Of a stretch of 64,000 nt of DNA, positions 53,431 through 64,000 are shown piece after piece. Position 1 is the stretch's first letter; each line of letters starts with the position of its first letter. The stretch covers positions 80,381 to 144,380 of the forward strand of contig VXAA01001113.1 of assembly GCA_013399115.1 (NCBI GenBank), read 5' to 3'. Made by a program: the position numbers and the translations under genes. The stretch comes from Anseranas semipalmata (Eukaryota; Chordata; Aves; Anseriformes; Anseranatidae). Under the pieces are notes generated by a model, which worked only from the letters and a program-made list of their open reading frames with translations, ran no database searches and was not told the DNA's origin.

Positions 53431-55712
53431 TAGTTCCCTCACAGTGTTTGGACTTAAAATTCACTGTTTTAGTCTTTTATCCAAAGAACGACCTTCCAGT
53501 AAACCAACTGGGGTTTACACCACTGTTCTCTGTGTCTTCTTACTGGTGGGGTGCACTTTCACTCAGAGGTCTCCTGTTCATCACCCTTTGCCATCAGTCA
53601 GCTCTCCAATACTCTCGTAACAAAAACACACGTTCCCAGTCTTAAAAGATCAATACCTCAAAATCATGGAATTAACATTTAATGCTTATCGTGTGGGGAG
53701 AAATGAGAAGGTCCTGCTAAGTCCTGACTATAAAAAAAATAGTTAGAAGAGACATGTCACTCAGTACAGGTTAGAATCGTCGTGATATCCATACTTTTTT
53801 TTTTCTCCTGAATTAGAAACTCTACAAATATAAAGGCTCTCAAACAGTCTCTTAAAATTAAAAATGATAGTATGTAAGAACTTGTACTGAATTAAAGCAC
53901 GCAGGGAAAAAAAATGAATTACATCAGTGGAACAGTAGTTTTAAGAATTCATGTTTCGGTTCATTTCACTTACAACCATGCCTTCGCTTTCACAATCTAT
54001 CACAAAGACCACGGAGAATCTGAAAAGGTAAAAGAAGAGCAGCAGGATGGGAAAGAAAAGTTATAGAGTAGAGCACAAACTAAAGGATATTTGGAAGCTT
54101 TCACAAATTTATTGCTTGAAAAAGAACATAGAAGCTACCTCCCATTCTGCAATATAACATTCCTGTTCTTCATACTTGACTGTCACTGAACTCCTTCCTC
54201 TGGCATCCCTGTCTGAAAAAGCAGTACGACACGCTCACAGAAGGTTAGAGAAAGGCAACATGAATGCACATCGGTACTTAGACCTTCAAATGAAAAGAGG
54301 ATCTCCTCCTGCGTAAGTACGGTTATTTGATGATGTATCTGAAAATACATTAAAGAATAAAATGCAACCAAACAAAAAATAATGATCATTGAGCAAAAGC
54401 CGGCACAAGCAGAATGGCTAGGGTATCTGCGAGATTGATTTTGTGTCATCTTTTACATAGAGAAGAATATTACAAAGAAGAACTCTGACAGATAAAATAA
54501 ATTTGCTTTGGTTTGACTCTTCCACCTCCAATCAAATACTCATGATCTATGGAGTGAAAGGCAGATAGTAAGAGAAGAAAAAAAAAGAAAAAAAAGCCAC
54601 ACCACTAGCCCAGAAAATGGAATTCTGTCCTGTATTTCCACCTAGTAAGAATCTGAGTAATAAATCTCCTTATAAAAAATACTAAATAAGCATTTATACT
54701 AACGAGATAGCAAGTAATGAAATAAATTCCATCCCACGTCAACTAGGAAGCTTTTTCCCCAAGCACTCAGACGGCAGCTCTGAAGGAAAGCAATGCCCAA
54801 AGGGATGAGCCTAGTCCTCAACATCACGGGAGAAGCCATCTGGGAGCCAGTTCCTTTGTCTAGGAACTAAGACCATTAGTATTTCACAGTCCGACAGGAC
54901 CTCCAAAAAGGGGGGAAAAAAAAAATATTTCGGCTGCATCATTCAGCTGTGTACCAGAATGCGTTCTAGAAGTGCACACGAAGACCCAACACCGCCCAGA
55001 AAGGATATTTTGCAGTCCACTTTAGTACTAGCTACAACAAAGATAAGGGAAATGAAGATGCCCATAGAGCTTCAAAACTTGATTTTCAGTCATCCCCCCT
55101 CTAAAACCACCAAGTGCTAAGAAGCCACACCAAGAGGCTGCAAGCAAAGATGTGGGGTTGGCTGAGCAATCAATGAGCACCTTCGAGTCCCACCTTGCCA
55201 TATATCCCAGCTACCAGTATTTCTCGGGAAAAGACCTGGCACAGAAGAATGACCCCTTGAGGCAGAGAAAACCCTTTTTCATGGAAAGAAAAGGGAGTCC
55301 CATGCAATTTAACACCCATGAAACCTATGGGTTATGCATGCATGCCCTACAGACTTCACTTCAATGCCTTTAAGATGTTAGATGATTTTCTTCCTCTGTC
55401 TTCGTGGAATCTGTAGTAGATCCTGTGTTTTGGGGCTGAAAATTTCAGCGCAGAATTTATTTCACAGCTATTACAGGGTACATTACACTAATTACAAGGC
55501 GCATTTCAGCCTGCTATGTAGTACACTGTGATAAATCATATAATGCTGTGGTGCATTGTAAACACTGCCATACATCTCTGGACACTATTGGATGTTTGAC
55601 CACTCTCATAAATACGAGCATTTCCGTAGTACAAGTATGGCTGGCTACAGAGACTAATTTACTGCAGTTTTCTTTCAGCACATTAACTGTGCAGTAAATT
55701 CTGTAGCTTCTG

Positions 55713-55739
55713 GAAAAAAAAGAAAAAGAAAAAAAGAAA
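55713..55739. repeat. A-rich tract
   Basis: A runs broken by single G bases. Low complexity. Confidence 0.85.
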
Positions 55740-57413
55740 CAGTGGGATTTCCTTTAGTAATGAGGTATCAGTGGTACTTCCCCCTCAGTAACGTACCAGT
55801 TGTTCTGTATTTTCCAAAAGGTATTTGTCGCGTCACGTCCACTGCGCAGAGGTTTCCAGCTTTCAAGCTTGTCACACCTGAGAAACCGGGGTGAGGGGAG
55901 GACAGCAGGTTCTGAGTTTAAAAGATTTTGGTGGCAGTATGAGCAACACACCTAGTTTTCCTTCCAACTATCCCAACGCTACAGGTTTGCTCACACACAA
56001 AAACCACGTTTCAGAGGTAAATCTTATTCAATCAAACACTTCTGAAGTTCACACATTGTTCATCAAACACAGGGGGAAAAAAATCCTGACAAAATATTTC
56101 AGCAGAAGAGAGGCCAGATGTTCAGTGGTGTGTGTGCACATCAAATGTGACACCAAAAACCCCCACTTACTTTCCCTGGGGAGGAGAGCACTGTTCAGGC
56201 ATGCCTGGGCTCCTTCTAGAGCAGCAGGACAGTTTTATAGGATGGATCCTTCTTTGGGATAGGAGAACGGAGTCAGAGCACCACCTAAGAGCCAGAGCAT
56301 CATCCAGCTGGAGCAATGTTTGTGGGTCCTGGGACGGGAAGAATTTAATTCTGGAATTAGATACAAGTTAGATTAGAAGCTTGCTGTGTTGTTACAAGCT
56401 CACTGCTGACCTAGGAGCACCCAGTATCCATCGAGCCCTTTGCTCTTCAGCCATCCATCCAAAATGCAAAATAAGAAAGTGTGGGACAGAAACATTCCAT
56501 TCCAGATGTTAGCCCTCACAGAAGATATTTCAACTCAGGCCCCTGCTTCCCTTCCCTTGGTGAGATTTGTCACCAAAATGTACCAAGTCTTCAATACACA
56601 AAGAGTATTTTCTGCAGCCCCACCAGATGCATTAGTAGGAAAAAATATCCTGGAGATCTGCCAGGAACTGGATGGGATTTTGTCCCTCCCTGACACTCCC
56701 CACTGGCACAGGAATCTCTGCCATCCATGTCTCTCTCTAGAGACCTCTCTTCTCCAGCACAGCCCTGCCCTACAGACCCCACAGCGATTCCCAAACTGCT
56801 TCCAACAGTAAACGATGCCAGCACAGGTTTAGCAAGACGTTGCTGAGTTTGCAAGAGCAATCCCGTAGCAGGATAGCTCTGAGACTTGCCAAAAATCATG
56901 GAGCCAGCAAAATGTCACCACTTACAAATGTGTCCTGGACAAACCTCAAAAAGCAGCAGCAACTTTGCCTCCAGCTCAGTTTTACCCACAGTGAATCAGA
57001 CTTCGGAGGAGAACAAAGGGGAGTCCAGCTCTTAGAAAAGCCCACAAAAAAGAAACAGCTTTAAGGTACCACAAATGGAAAGGAAGGAAGGAGAGGAGAA
57101 GGTGTTTTGAAAGGTGACCAGAAAACCCTGTCGCAACATGGAGCTCCAGTTCAGCAGGGAGCCCTTAGAGGCAGAAGAGACTCATGTACAAGAGGTCAAG
57201 GAGACTGACACCTACTTAAACTTCAGTCAGCTGTGATTACGGCTTAGATCCTCCACATTTATGGCCCGGAAACTGCCATCAATAAAGGATATCTCCATTT
57301 TCCAAACTCATGCACTGCTCAGAGAGGTATACGGTCTTTGGTAAGTCCAAACAAGAGGTGTTGCCTAGCCCAGGTTGGAAGTACAGGAGGCTCAGGATGT
57401 TCTTCCCATATAT

Positions 57414-57444
57414 GTTGTCATATATGCACACCATATATGACAAC
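57414..57444. repeat. Perfect 13-bp inverted repeat with 5-nt loop
   Basis: The left arm GTTGTCATATATG and the right arm CATATATGACAAC are exact reverse complements around the loop CACAC. An extra CCATATATG word lies just to the left, giving three near copies within about 40 bases. It could form a hairpin or cruciform, or be a dimeric protein-binding site. It has no U-run and is not a bacterial terminator. Confidence 0.95.
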
Positions 57445-60400
57445 CAAACCCACCTCGATTCCAAGGGGAGCCCCGTCCCACAGATGAAGAAAGAGGAGGA
57501 TCCTCTGCAGTTGTCTTCTGCAGGTTTTGCAGTTGGAGGAGGCAACACAAGCCAGCTTCCACAGCCTGGTAGGTAGGACTTCATAGCAAAACATGAGCAA
57601 AGATGAAGAGCACCACGTACAGTTTTGTTCTTCAGACCTAAACAAAGATTCACAAGACTGCTTCTATGTGTGCCTTCACCAGAAGATCACTCTTTGCACT
57701 GTGACAGCTCTCAAGATGAACCACTACACTGAACTTCACAGCTCAGAGAGGACATGAGCGTCAGTAGCCCAAGCAAGCAGACCAGTCAACATACAAGAGA
57801 CAGCTCAATAGCTTTAATTTTTGGCTTTTGTCGTTATGTCCTCAGTCCACTTCCACAGTTTAGGTTCTCCATGACGTTTCAGAGCTCAGCCATGCCTTGA
57901 CTTGTTATAAAATGTGACTATTTCAAAGCTGCCCTATTGACATCTGTTTCGTGCAGCTGAGAGTACAGCTGTGGGGCACAGCAGTAACAGCAAGCCCTTG
58001 GCCTACCCAGGGACCCAGAAAGGTCTCAAATGGGGCTCCAGCAGTAGAAACCACCAACGCTGCGAGCTGCCACTCCACACAGCTCTCTGCAGCTCACGCT
58101 GACAGCAGCCTGAGCAATGCCCGACCACGATCTGCCATCCAGCATCCCCAACAGTCCTGCTTCAGCTGCTCCCACGTGTAAAGGGTCAGCAAACCGCAAT
58201 ACCCAAACTCAGCTGGAAGAGCAAAACGCAGATGAAACCAAGGTGCGATGGTGGACGTTAAAGATGGGCACCACCACCTCCAGGTGGTGAGGTTGGACCA
58301 CAAAGGCAGCAGTCACAGCAGTACTACAGAAACACCAAAGCATGCTTACACATAATCACACCAGTCCCAAAACAACAGCATTTCTCCAGCTTTTGGGCAC
58401 AGAAACTTTGGGTAGCAGTTTCCAGCTTTTATTTCCTAGATACCCTGGAGGCCCATGAATTACTGTGGGCAAAGAGCCAAGAAAAACAAGGCTATTTGCC
58501 CAGACATCCCTGCTGAGCACAGAGGGAAGACTGGACAATGGTTAGATGCCTGGAAACCAAAAATTTATTCAGAAAGAGTGAAATCCACAGCCTTAGAACT
58601 CCCACAAAATCTGTTTTTGTTTCTTTTTTTTCCTCCTGTATAAAAATTTACATCGTGTCCAACTGTGAGGCGGTGGTGGCCAAGTTGTGATACACAGGTG
58701 GGAAGTTAAAGAGACAATGAAAGAGACATCCTTGTGCATCGTGCCAGGGTCTGAAGGGAAGCATAAGGGGGCGGACAGACCTTCCTGGCTCATGCAGGCA
58801 ATTAGAAGATGCCCAGAGGTCCAGCCGCAGGTGGTGACTCCAGCTGCATGCCCAGCTTGGAGCATCTCCCTCAGCACGTCCAGCCACCTCGCTCAGCCCA
58901 TCCTTCCTTGGCTGGACAGGATAAAACACCTTGACACGGACCCAGGCAACACCAGGTTGAGCGCATCGCTCAACTACATTAGACTACATGCGGTGAATGG
59001 CTAATGCAAGGGATGCAACTCCACGTCAGGAAAGGAGCTCTTTGGAAGGCTGAAAACCAGCAAGGTCCTCGCAGACAACAAGCAATGGACCCGTGTCCAT
59101 CACTAAAATAGAAAAGACCAAGCAGACCAGGACATCTTTTCAACAAGGGACTTTTTTAAACGCTAACACTACTACTTTCAGCTTGGCAGCAGTGAGGGCA
59201 CATTTAAGCACCAGTGGATGAACAAACATCTGGTGATGAATTAACACACTAACAGCCCAGTTACTTCCCGTGAGCTGGACCAGTCCAAAAAGCATGGAGA
59301 TCTAGACCTGTAGATGCAACCATGAACGCAACCGTGAACACATAACCTGAAATTGCTCTGCCTTGAGCATAACTCCAATTACAAGGTAGCCAAGATGTTG
59401 GCTGAGGACGTAAGGAAAAATGAAATTTGCCATCGGGTATAAAAATCCATTACCAGCAAGAAGATTCACGATAGTGCCCAACTCTTGCCAAACGAAAAGT
59501 AAGAGAGCACTCTTCTCTAAAACCTCTGAGACTTCTCCTCTCTCTGCCTCTGACACGTTCACTGTGGCTCTCTCCATAGGTGACAAACCCTCCCGGATCA
59601 GTGTATGAGCAGCACTGAAGAGCTCTCACAACTACGTGCGCTCAGAAACACAGCAGCCCTATAGCTTACACTTCTGCTCAGGAATGAGAATGTAGGTGCC
59701 ACCAATAAAGTTATTAAGTTACCTAAAAATTTGCTGGGCATCTATATTTTATAGAGTAATTGCGCATTTATTTTAATGTAAGTAATCAGTTCTAGGGGTT
59801 TTTTAGACAAACACACGGTTGTATTTTTTACCAAAGCTCAGTGCTCCATCAGAAAAGCAGCACCAGCAAGAAGCGGGGCAAAATAGCCGCAGGATAACTT
59901 AATCATAAAAGACAGAAAAGCAACATTAAGTTTTTCCAGGTTGCGACTTTTCAGAAGTTGGGATTTTGTTTGTTTTCCGTGGATTGGAGGGACATGCTAC
60001 TGGCGAAAACAGGAAAATTACAGGTGGGTTCACAGCACAGGTCTCTGCCAGTGCACTTCTGCTGGGGTAACGTTAGGTGCTTAACAAACCCTATCACAGC
60101 ATCACCAGATTGGATTTAACCAGGTGACAGAGTCAGAAAGCTCTTTGGCGTCAAGATTAATTATGACATAACAGAAACTCTATCAGCCTTCAGTCCTGTA
60201 AACGTTAACTCTCAAAAGCAATTTCAAAACACGCTCATTTTTTCAAGGCAGAGAATTGTTTATCCTCCCGATGCCATGAGTCAGCTGCTCTGATTACTAC
60301 CCAACTTTTTCCTCCCTTTGTTCTCTTCTAATTAGATTACAAAATAAAACGATTAGAGCATATTGCAAATAATACATCAGCCTATAGATTCCCCTCCCCC

Positions 60401-62463
60401 TATCTCCCTCCTCTTTTACCATAAGTAATTACCTGCTAATTTAGACGTAAACTCTGGTGGTTTGCTTTTCATTACGGTTACCCTATAGCAGCAGCAGAGA
60501 TCACACATCCTGCTGTAAGTACAGTGCTTAGAAGACAGTTTGAGCCCTTTCTCAGAGACATTATGCATGAGAGTGGCTGTGAGAGGAAAGAAATTATGCC
60601 AGCTGGACCACTGAGCCCCAGCCTCTATGGAGTAGGTCCAGGCAAACGACAGACCAGCCAAGGAAAAGTATTTCGATCATCTTCCCCAAATCCCCCCCTA
60701 CCTGGCTCCTGCATCCAGCACAACCCACTGGATATCCATCATGGAAGCACGGCTCAACAGCACACCTCAAGGGGTCTGCAGAAGCATTTGGGAACCACCG
60801 TTGTGCAAGAACACGTTTTCATATCTAGCAGAGCTTTCTAACATTGAGTTTCTTCATTCAACCTCCTTTCACTTCTCTTTAATGTAGGACACCAGGAAGA
60901 GTCCCAGTTTGAAGAAGAAAGAACAGGTCCAAAGAGGAAATAAGGGCCAGGAGTGGAGCAGTGATGGAGGAGGACAGCATTTCAGCACAACAGTCCTCAG
61001 ATTTCATTAACTAGAAGCCAACTTTTCTCAACAGAAGAGATCCAAGGAAGGCAAGTCCAAGGACTCCCATGGAGCTGGAGTCCAGAGTCCTCCCTAGAGT
61101 GAAGATGGCAGTCACTGTGGTCAACACCCACGAGCCCAGTTGCTCTATTCAGGTCGCCCCCTCACGTCTAGTAAAGTCCAACCCCACCAACAAGATCCAC
61201 CTGACTGGAGGAAACCACTCACTCCACTGAGACTCTGCTGAGTTAATGGGCGGTTTATAAAAGCACTCAAAATCAAGCAAAAGCCAAGAGGGCTATGAAA
61301 AAACACAACCCGAGAGCCACCCCAAACACCCAATGAAAGCAACTGCTGAGGAAAGACACCTCCAGGCCCCATCCAGAGGGGTTTTGAAGATTTTCAAGCA
61401 ATTTGTGCAAGCTCTGGCCAGCCAGCACTTCACAGTGTGAGGCAGTTATTACCTTCACTAATAGCTTACATGATTAAATACGTGCAACACACAGCAAGTG
61501 CTTTGGGGGATGCAGCCTTGCTTTGCTCACAATAGGCACTGGGGGCATTTTTCAGTCCCAGGGATGCGCTAACACATCCGTCTCTCCTCAACTCCAGTCT
61601 GCCCAGACTGTTTCCTGCCCATTTTTTGCTACTGTCATTACCCTATCACTATTAGAACAGAAAATCTAACACGTGTTTTTGTGGTCCATTTTAAGAGGCA
61701 GGGAAACAATGGAAATAATACTCTTTCCCTACCTGGCACCATGAGAGCATGCAGTTTTTTTTCAAGTACACTGATATGCCCAATTTAGTAATCCCTAGAG
61801 AAATCACCATCCCCAGCCACAGGTTGTTGTTTGTCAACAGAGGTCTTCCATTTGCCTTAGTTAACTGAGCTTTGGTTGATACATGATGATGTTTTTTTTT
61901 TTATCATAAAATGCCTACAACATGACTATCGGCTTGTTACAAGTGCAAGGGAAGAAACAGACTGTTTAATGCTACTAGCAAAAGCTTAACAGGAAAACAC
62001 AGGTATTTTAAATTATTTTTAATCACTTCTAGATATCCCCCCGCACACAGACCAGAATTCTCACTGGTCACTGAACAACTGCACCTTGCTGGGAAGTAAC
62101 AACGCTGGCAGGCAGAGGCAATATTCTGCAATTGGCAAAGAGACACAGTGGCCACAACAGCCTCTAGCTCATCCACTTCTTTGGGGGAGGGTTGACCTGG
62201 CCTCTCTCCCTCCATGCTTCCTTCCCTCCTGGAGGATGGGAGGTGCAGGGGGTCCATTAATACACAGTCTTTGACTGCTTCCACCATCAGTGCCAGCTTT
62301 TGCCAGCCTCTGGCCCTGTCCCTTTCATGTGTCTGTACCACAATCCTGTCTAGTCAGTGGCATTAAGGAGATTTCTACTCAACTCTTTTCCCTCCAGCTG
62401 GAGAAAGACTGAAGTCACCAGAGCTCAAAGGCAGGAAGGCTGTAAAGCGTCCTGCTTCAGTTA

Positions 62464-62739
62464 ATGAAATGTATTGCTCCCAGCTTTGAGAAGAACGTCC
62501 ATCTAGAATTTGAGCACTGCAGTTCTCCAGGACATGAGGACTGTACTCCACCAGATTTTGGTCAGCCCATTCCCCCAGTGTTTGGCTGCGCTCCTCCAGG
62601 ATCTGAGGACTTGAAGAACAAAGACTGTGTTGACAAAGACTGTGACAACCTAAACCATGCATCTACAGGATGCAAAGACTCCTTGAAATGCAGCGAAGGA
62701 GATGAGTCCATTCAGTATGCCTCAATCAAGAAAAGCTGA
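62464..62739 (+). CDS. Coding-like ORF with octapeptide repeats, function unknown
   Basis: 91 codons from an ATG, with the frame open upstream only to 62446. Residues 6-52 are six degenerate eight-residue units (one of seven), such as PSFEKNVH, PGHEDCTP and PDFGQPIP, encoded by a 24-bp tandem repeat. The second half is acidic and Cys-containing (NKDCVDKDCDNLN, GCKDSLKCSEGD) and ends ESIQYASIKKS. About 58 percent of codons start with a purine and 32 percent with G, a coding-like bias. IQYASI fits the loose ITIM pattern (I-x-Y-x-x-I), but no transmembrane segment is present in this exon. The opposite strand is open through the same repeat, so the true reading direction is unproven. I do not recognise the protein. 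Confidence 0.3.
   Translation: MKCIAPSFEKNVHLEFEHCSSPGHEDCTPPDFGQPIPPVFGCAPPGSEDLKNKDCVDKDCDNLNHASTGCKDSLKCSEGDESIQYASIKKS
62479..62619. repeat. 24-bp tandem repeat, six degenerate units
   Basis: Units start at 62479, 62503, 62527, 62551, 62575 and 62596. Five are 24 nt and one is 21 nt. Most begin CCAG followed by a TTTGAG-like hexamer (CCAGGACATGAGG, CCAGATTTTGG, CCAGTGTTTGG, CCAGGATCTGAGG). All lengths are multiples of three, so a frame passes through intact on both strands. Confidence 0.85.
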
Positions 62740-63088
62740 CCAGGACTCCCAGAAGACAAGTTTGGAGACTCAGAAAGCAGTTCTTATCATTAGATTTGCC
62801 AGGAAACATGTTGACAGTACTGGACTGAGGTTTGGATTCTTCCCTTCTCTCTCAGCTGGCTTTGAGCTAACCTTGTAATTCTGCTGTTGCTCAGACAAAT
62901 CTGATTCTTCACTAGCTTTGAAGAATTGACGGAATGAAGAAAAGTCTCCCTAGAGATTAGTTTGTTTTCTAGAGACGTGCCCTCCTCTACTCTTTGTGTT
63001 GCTGAAGGTTTTCCACAAGGACCTGTTTAGAAACCCCTTGAAAAGCAGACATTGTAATTAATCCCAAGAAGAGTTCAGCCCCCTCTCT

Positions 63089-63304
63089 TTGCTTCCACTA
63101 AAAGGTGTCACTGCAGGAAGCAGGACCTCAGGGATATCTGGAGGCATGATCCAGCCCCAGACCTCAGTCCCTGTCTCTCATGTGGTTCACACACCTAAGT
63201 GGATGGACAGGGAAGAGAGCAAACACCCTAAGAGCTTGGTGGACATAGGCAGTTTGCCTAAGTCTTCATCTAACATGTACAACGTTAAGAAAGCTGCAGT
63301 TTAA
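63089..63304 (+). CDS. Second coding-like ORF in the terminal-exon candidate
   Basis: A 71-codon frame beginning at a non-ATG codon; the first ATG is at 63146 (MIQPQTSVPV). It has a protein-like, Ser/Lys-rich reading (HTPKWMDREESKHPKS, LPKSSSNMYNVKKAAV) and ends at a TAA at 63302. Roughly 63 percent of codons begin with a purine. It is in another frame from the ORF at 62464 and separated from it by stops. It may be a remnant of the same gene after a frameshift, or simply 3' UTR. No family is recognised. Confidence 0.18.
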   Translation: MLPLKGVTAGSRTSGISGGMIQPQTSVPVSHVVHTPKWMDREESKHPKSLVDIGSLPKSSSNMYNVKKAAV

Positions 63305-63682
63305 CTTGGTAGACTTGGGCGTGATTTTCACTCCAGTGTTTGCTTAGAAGAATGTGCCACTGAGGTGGAAGTCAGCTCAAACTATGCTTAGGGAAGACAA
63401 CTGTACTGAAGAACGTGCAGCAGTTTTTACTTAAAACTGTGTTGTTTTTTTTTTTAAGAAGGAAAAAGGTAAACAAACCAGAATATTGCTAGCAAATGGG
63501 TATAGCCATATCTGTAACTACCAACGCTGTTCATTAATGGCAATTAGATGTATTTTCTGCAATACCAGTATTAAATTGTATCTGAAATGGTGTGCAGTAA
63601 TTTTCGAAGATGTTTTTTATATCTTACAGGTGTAAAGTGCTGCCTGTAGTTTTCATGAAGTGTCTTTTCTTACAGAACGCTT

Positions 63683-63688
63683 AATAAA
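63683..63688 (+). terminator. Polyadenylation signal AATAAA
   Basis: AATAAA in the context GCTTAATAAAACT, followed by T-rich sequence and, about 50 bases on, the G/T-rich GGGATTGTTCATG. Cleavage would be expected around 63700-63710. No other well-placed AATAAA closes the open region to its left. Confidence 0.45.
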
Positions 63689-63705
63689 ACTATTTTTCCT
63701 TATTA

Positions 63706-64000
63706 CTGAAGAGGTATTATTGAGTACCACAAGGAAGTGGGATTGTTCATGTAATGCGTTTCACTGCTTAAATGTATCTTAATGTTCTTTCTGTAGATGA
63801 AACCTACAAGTTTGTATTCTAACCTGCTGTAAACATAGACAAATTGTTAGCATCCCTTCAGAACAAAGAGATGATCACGGTTACGATCCCGCTTCCTAAC
63901 TGCCCTTCTTCAGGGGAAAAAAACAAACAAACCTTTTAATCTGCCTCTCAGATGGGTCATTCTTGTTTTCCTATGGAGAGTCTACCCGATATGTTCACAT
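63706..64000. other. Sequence beyond the candidate poly(A) site; nothing seen
   Basis: The last 295 bases hold no recognisable gene or repeat. Confidence 0.5.

Larger units (their letters stand above)
53431..62397. other. Long non-coding stretch, about 9 kb; no gene seen
   Basis: It includes A-rich tracts (54571-54596, 55713-55739) and the hairpin at 57414-57444. AT-rich unique segments at 55430-55700 and 60290-60440 look like candidate conserved non-coding sequence. The plus frame at 56440-56811 and the minus frame at 61937-62341 are open for over 120 codons but have no motif I know. Confidence 0.5.
62398..63705 (+). other. Candidate 3'-terminal exon of an unidentified plus-strand gene
   Basis: A strong acceptor (TTTCTACTCAACTCTTTTCC, then CTCCAG before 62398) is followed by 1.3 kb without repeats. 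An AATAAA follows at 63683-63688, with G/T-rich sequence about 50 bases beyond. No A-tail follows the AATAAA, which argues against a processed retrocopy. Several short coding-like frames lie inside: a phase-2 entry from 62400 reading GERLKSPELKGRKAVKRP, which stops at 62488; a frame at 62464-62739; and one at 63089-63304. They are in different frames. The unit is therefore either a terminal exon with a long 3' UTR, or a decayed gene with frame breaks. Alternative acceptors occur at 62460 (GTCCTGCTTCAG) and 62482 (TTGCTCCCAG). Confidence 0.35.

Overview
The window looks like a bird nuclear chromosome segment. It is mostly non-coding, has an intron-rich vertebrate texture, and carries at least eight fragments of CR1, the characteristic avian/reptilian LINE. 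It also holds one LTR of a family I recognise from bird genomes, several poly-A or purine tracts, and no bacterial-style gene layout. I cannot name the species. Three isolated N bases (12671, 14409, 25107) show it is a draft assembly.

The only gene I can name is TSNARE1 (t-SNARE domain containing 1), on the minus strand. Its first coding exon lies at 10954-11076 with clean splice sites and an in-frame stop just before the ATG. Positions 1-10953 are then the intron following that exon. Sequence to the right of 11076 is the intron before it and, at some unknown point, 5' non-coding exons or intergenic DNA. No other TSNARE1 coding exon is visible, so the Myb-like and SNARE domain exons must lie beyond the left edge.

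Layout: 1-10953 intron with an old CR1; 10954-11076 TSNARE1 exon; 11077-36.9 kb intron or upstream DNA with CR1 copies, poly-A tracts and a 33-bp duplication; 37-44 kb a GC- and CpG-richer zone. That zone holds an unrecognised but strongly coding-like exon (38629-39045, minus), a CpG-island-like segment (40877-41327), and a 230-codon minus ORF that starts inside the island and stays open to a good splice donor. Next come 44-50 kb of featureless sequence, an avian LTR (50012-51046), a long (TAAAAA)n hexanucleotide array (51943-52077), an old CR1 (about 52958-53430), and a perfect 13-bp hairpin (57414-57444). At the right edge is a plus-strand candidate terminal exon (62398 to about 63705) with a 24-bp (octapeptide) repeat array and an AATAAA signal.

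Most open frames here are chance frames in non-coding DNA and have been left out. Named-gene confidence is high only for TSNARE1. The other coding calls rest on open-frame length, splice signals and base composition by codon position, counted by eye.
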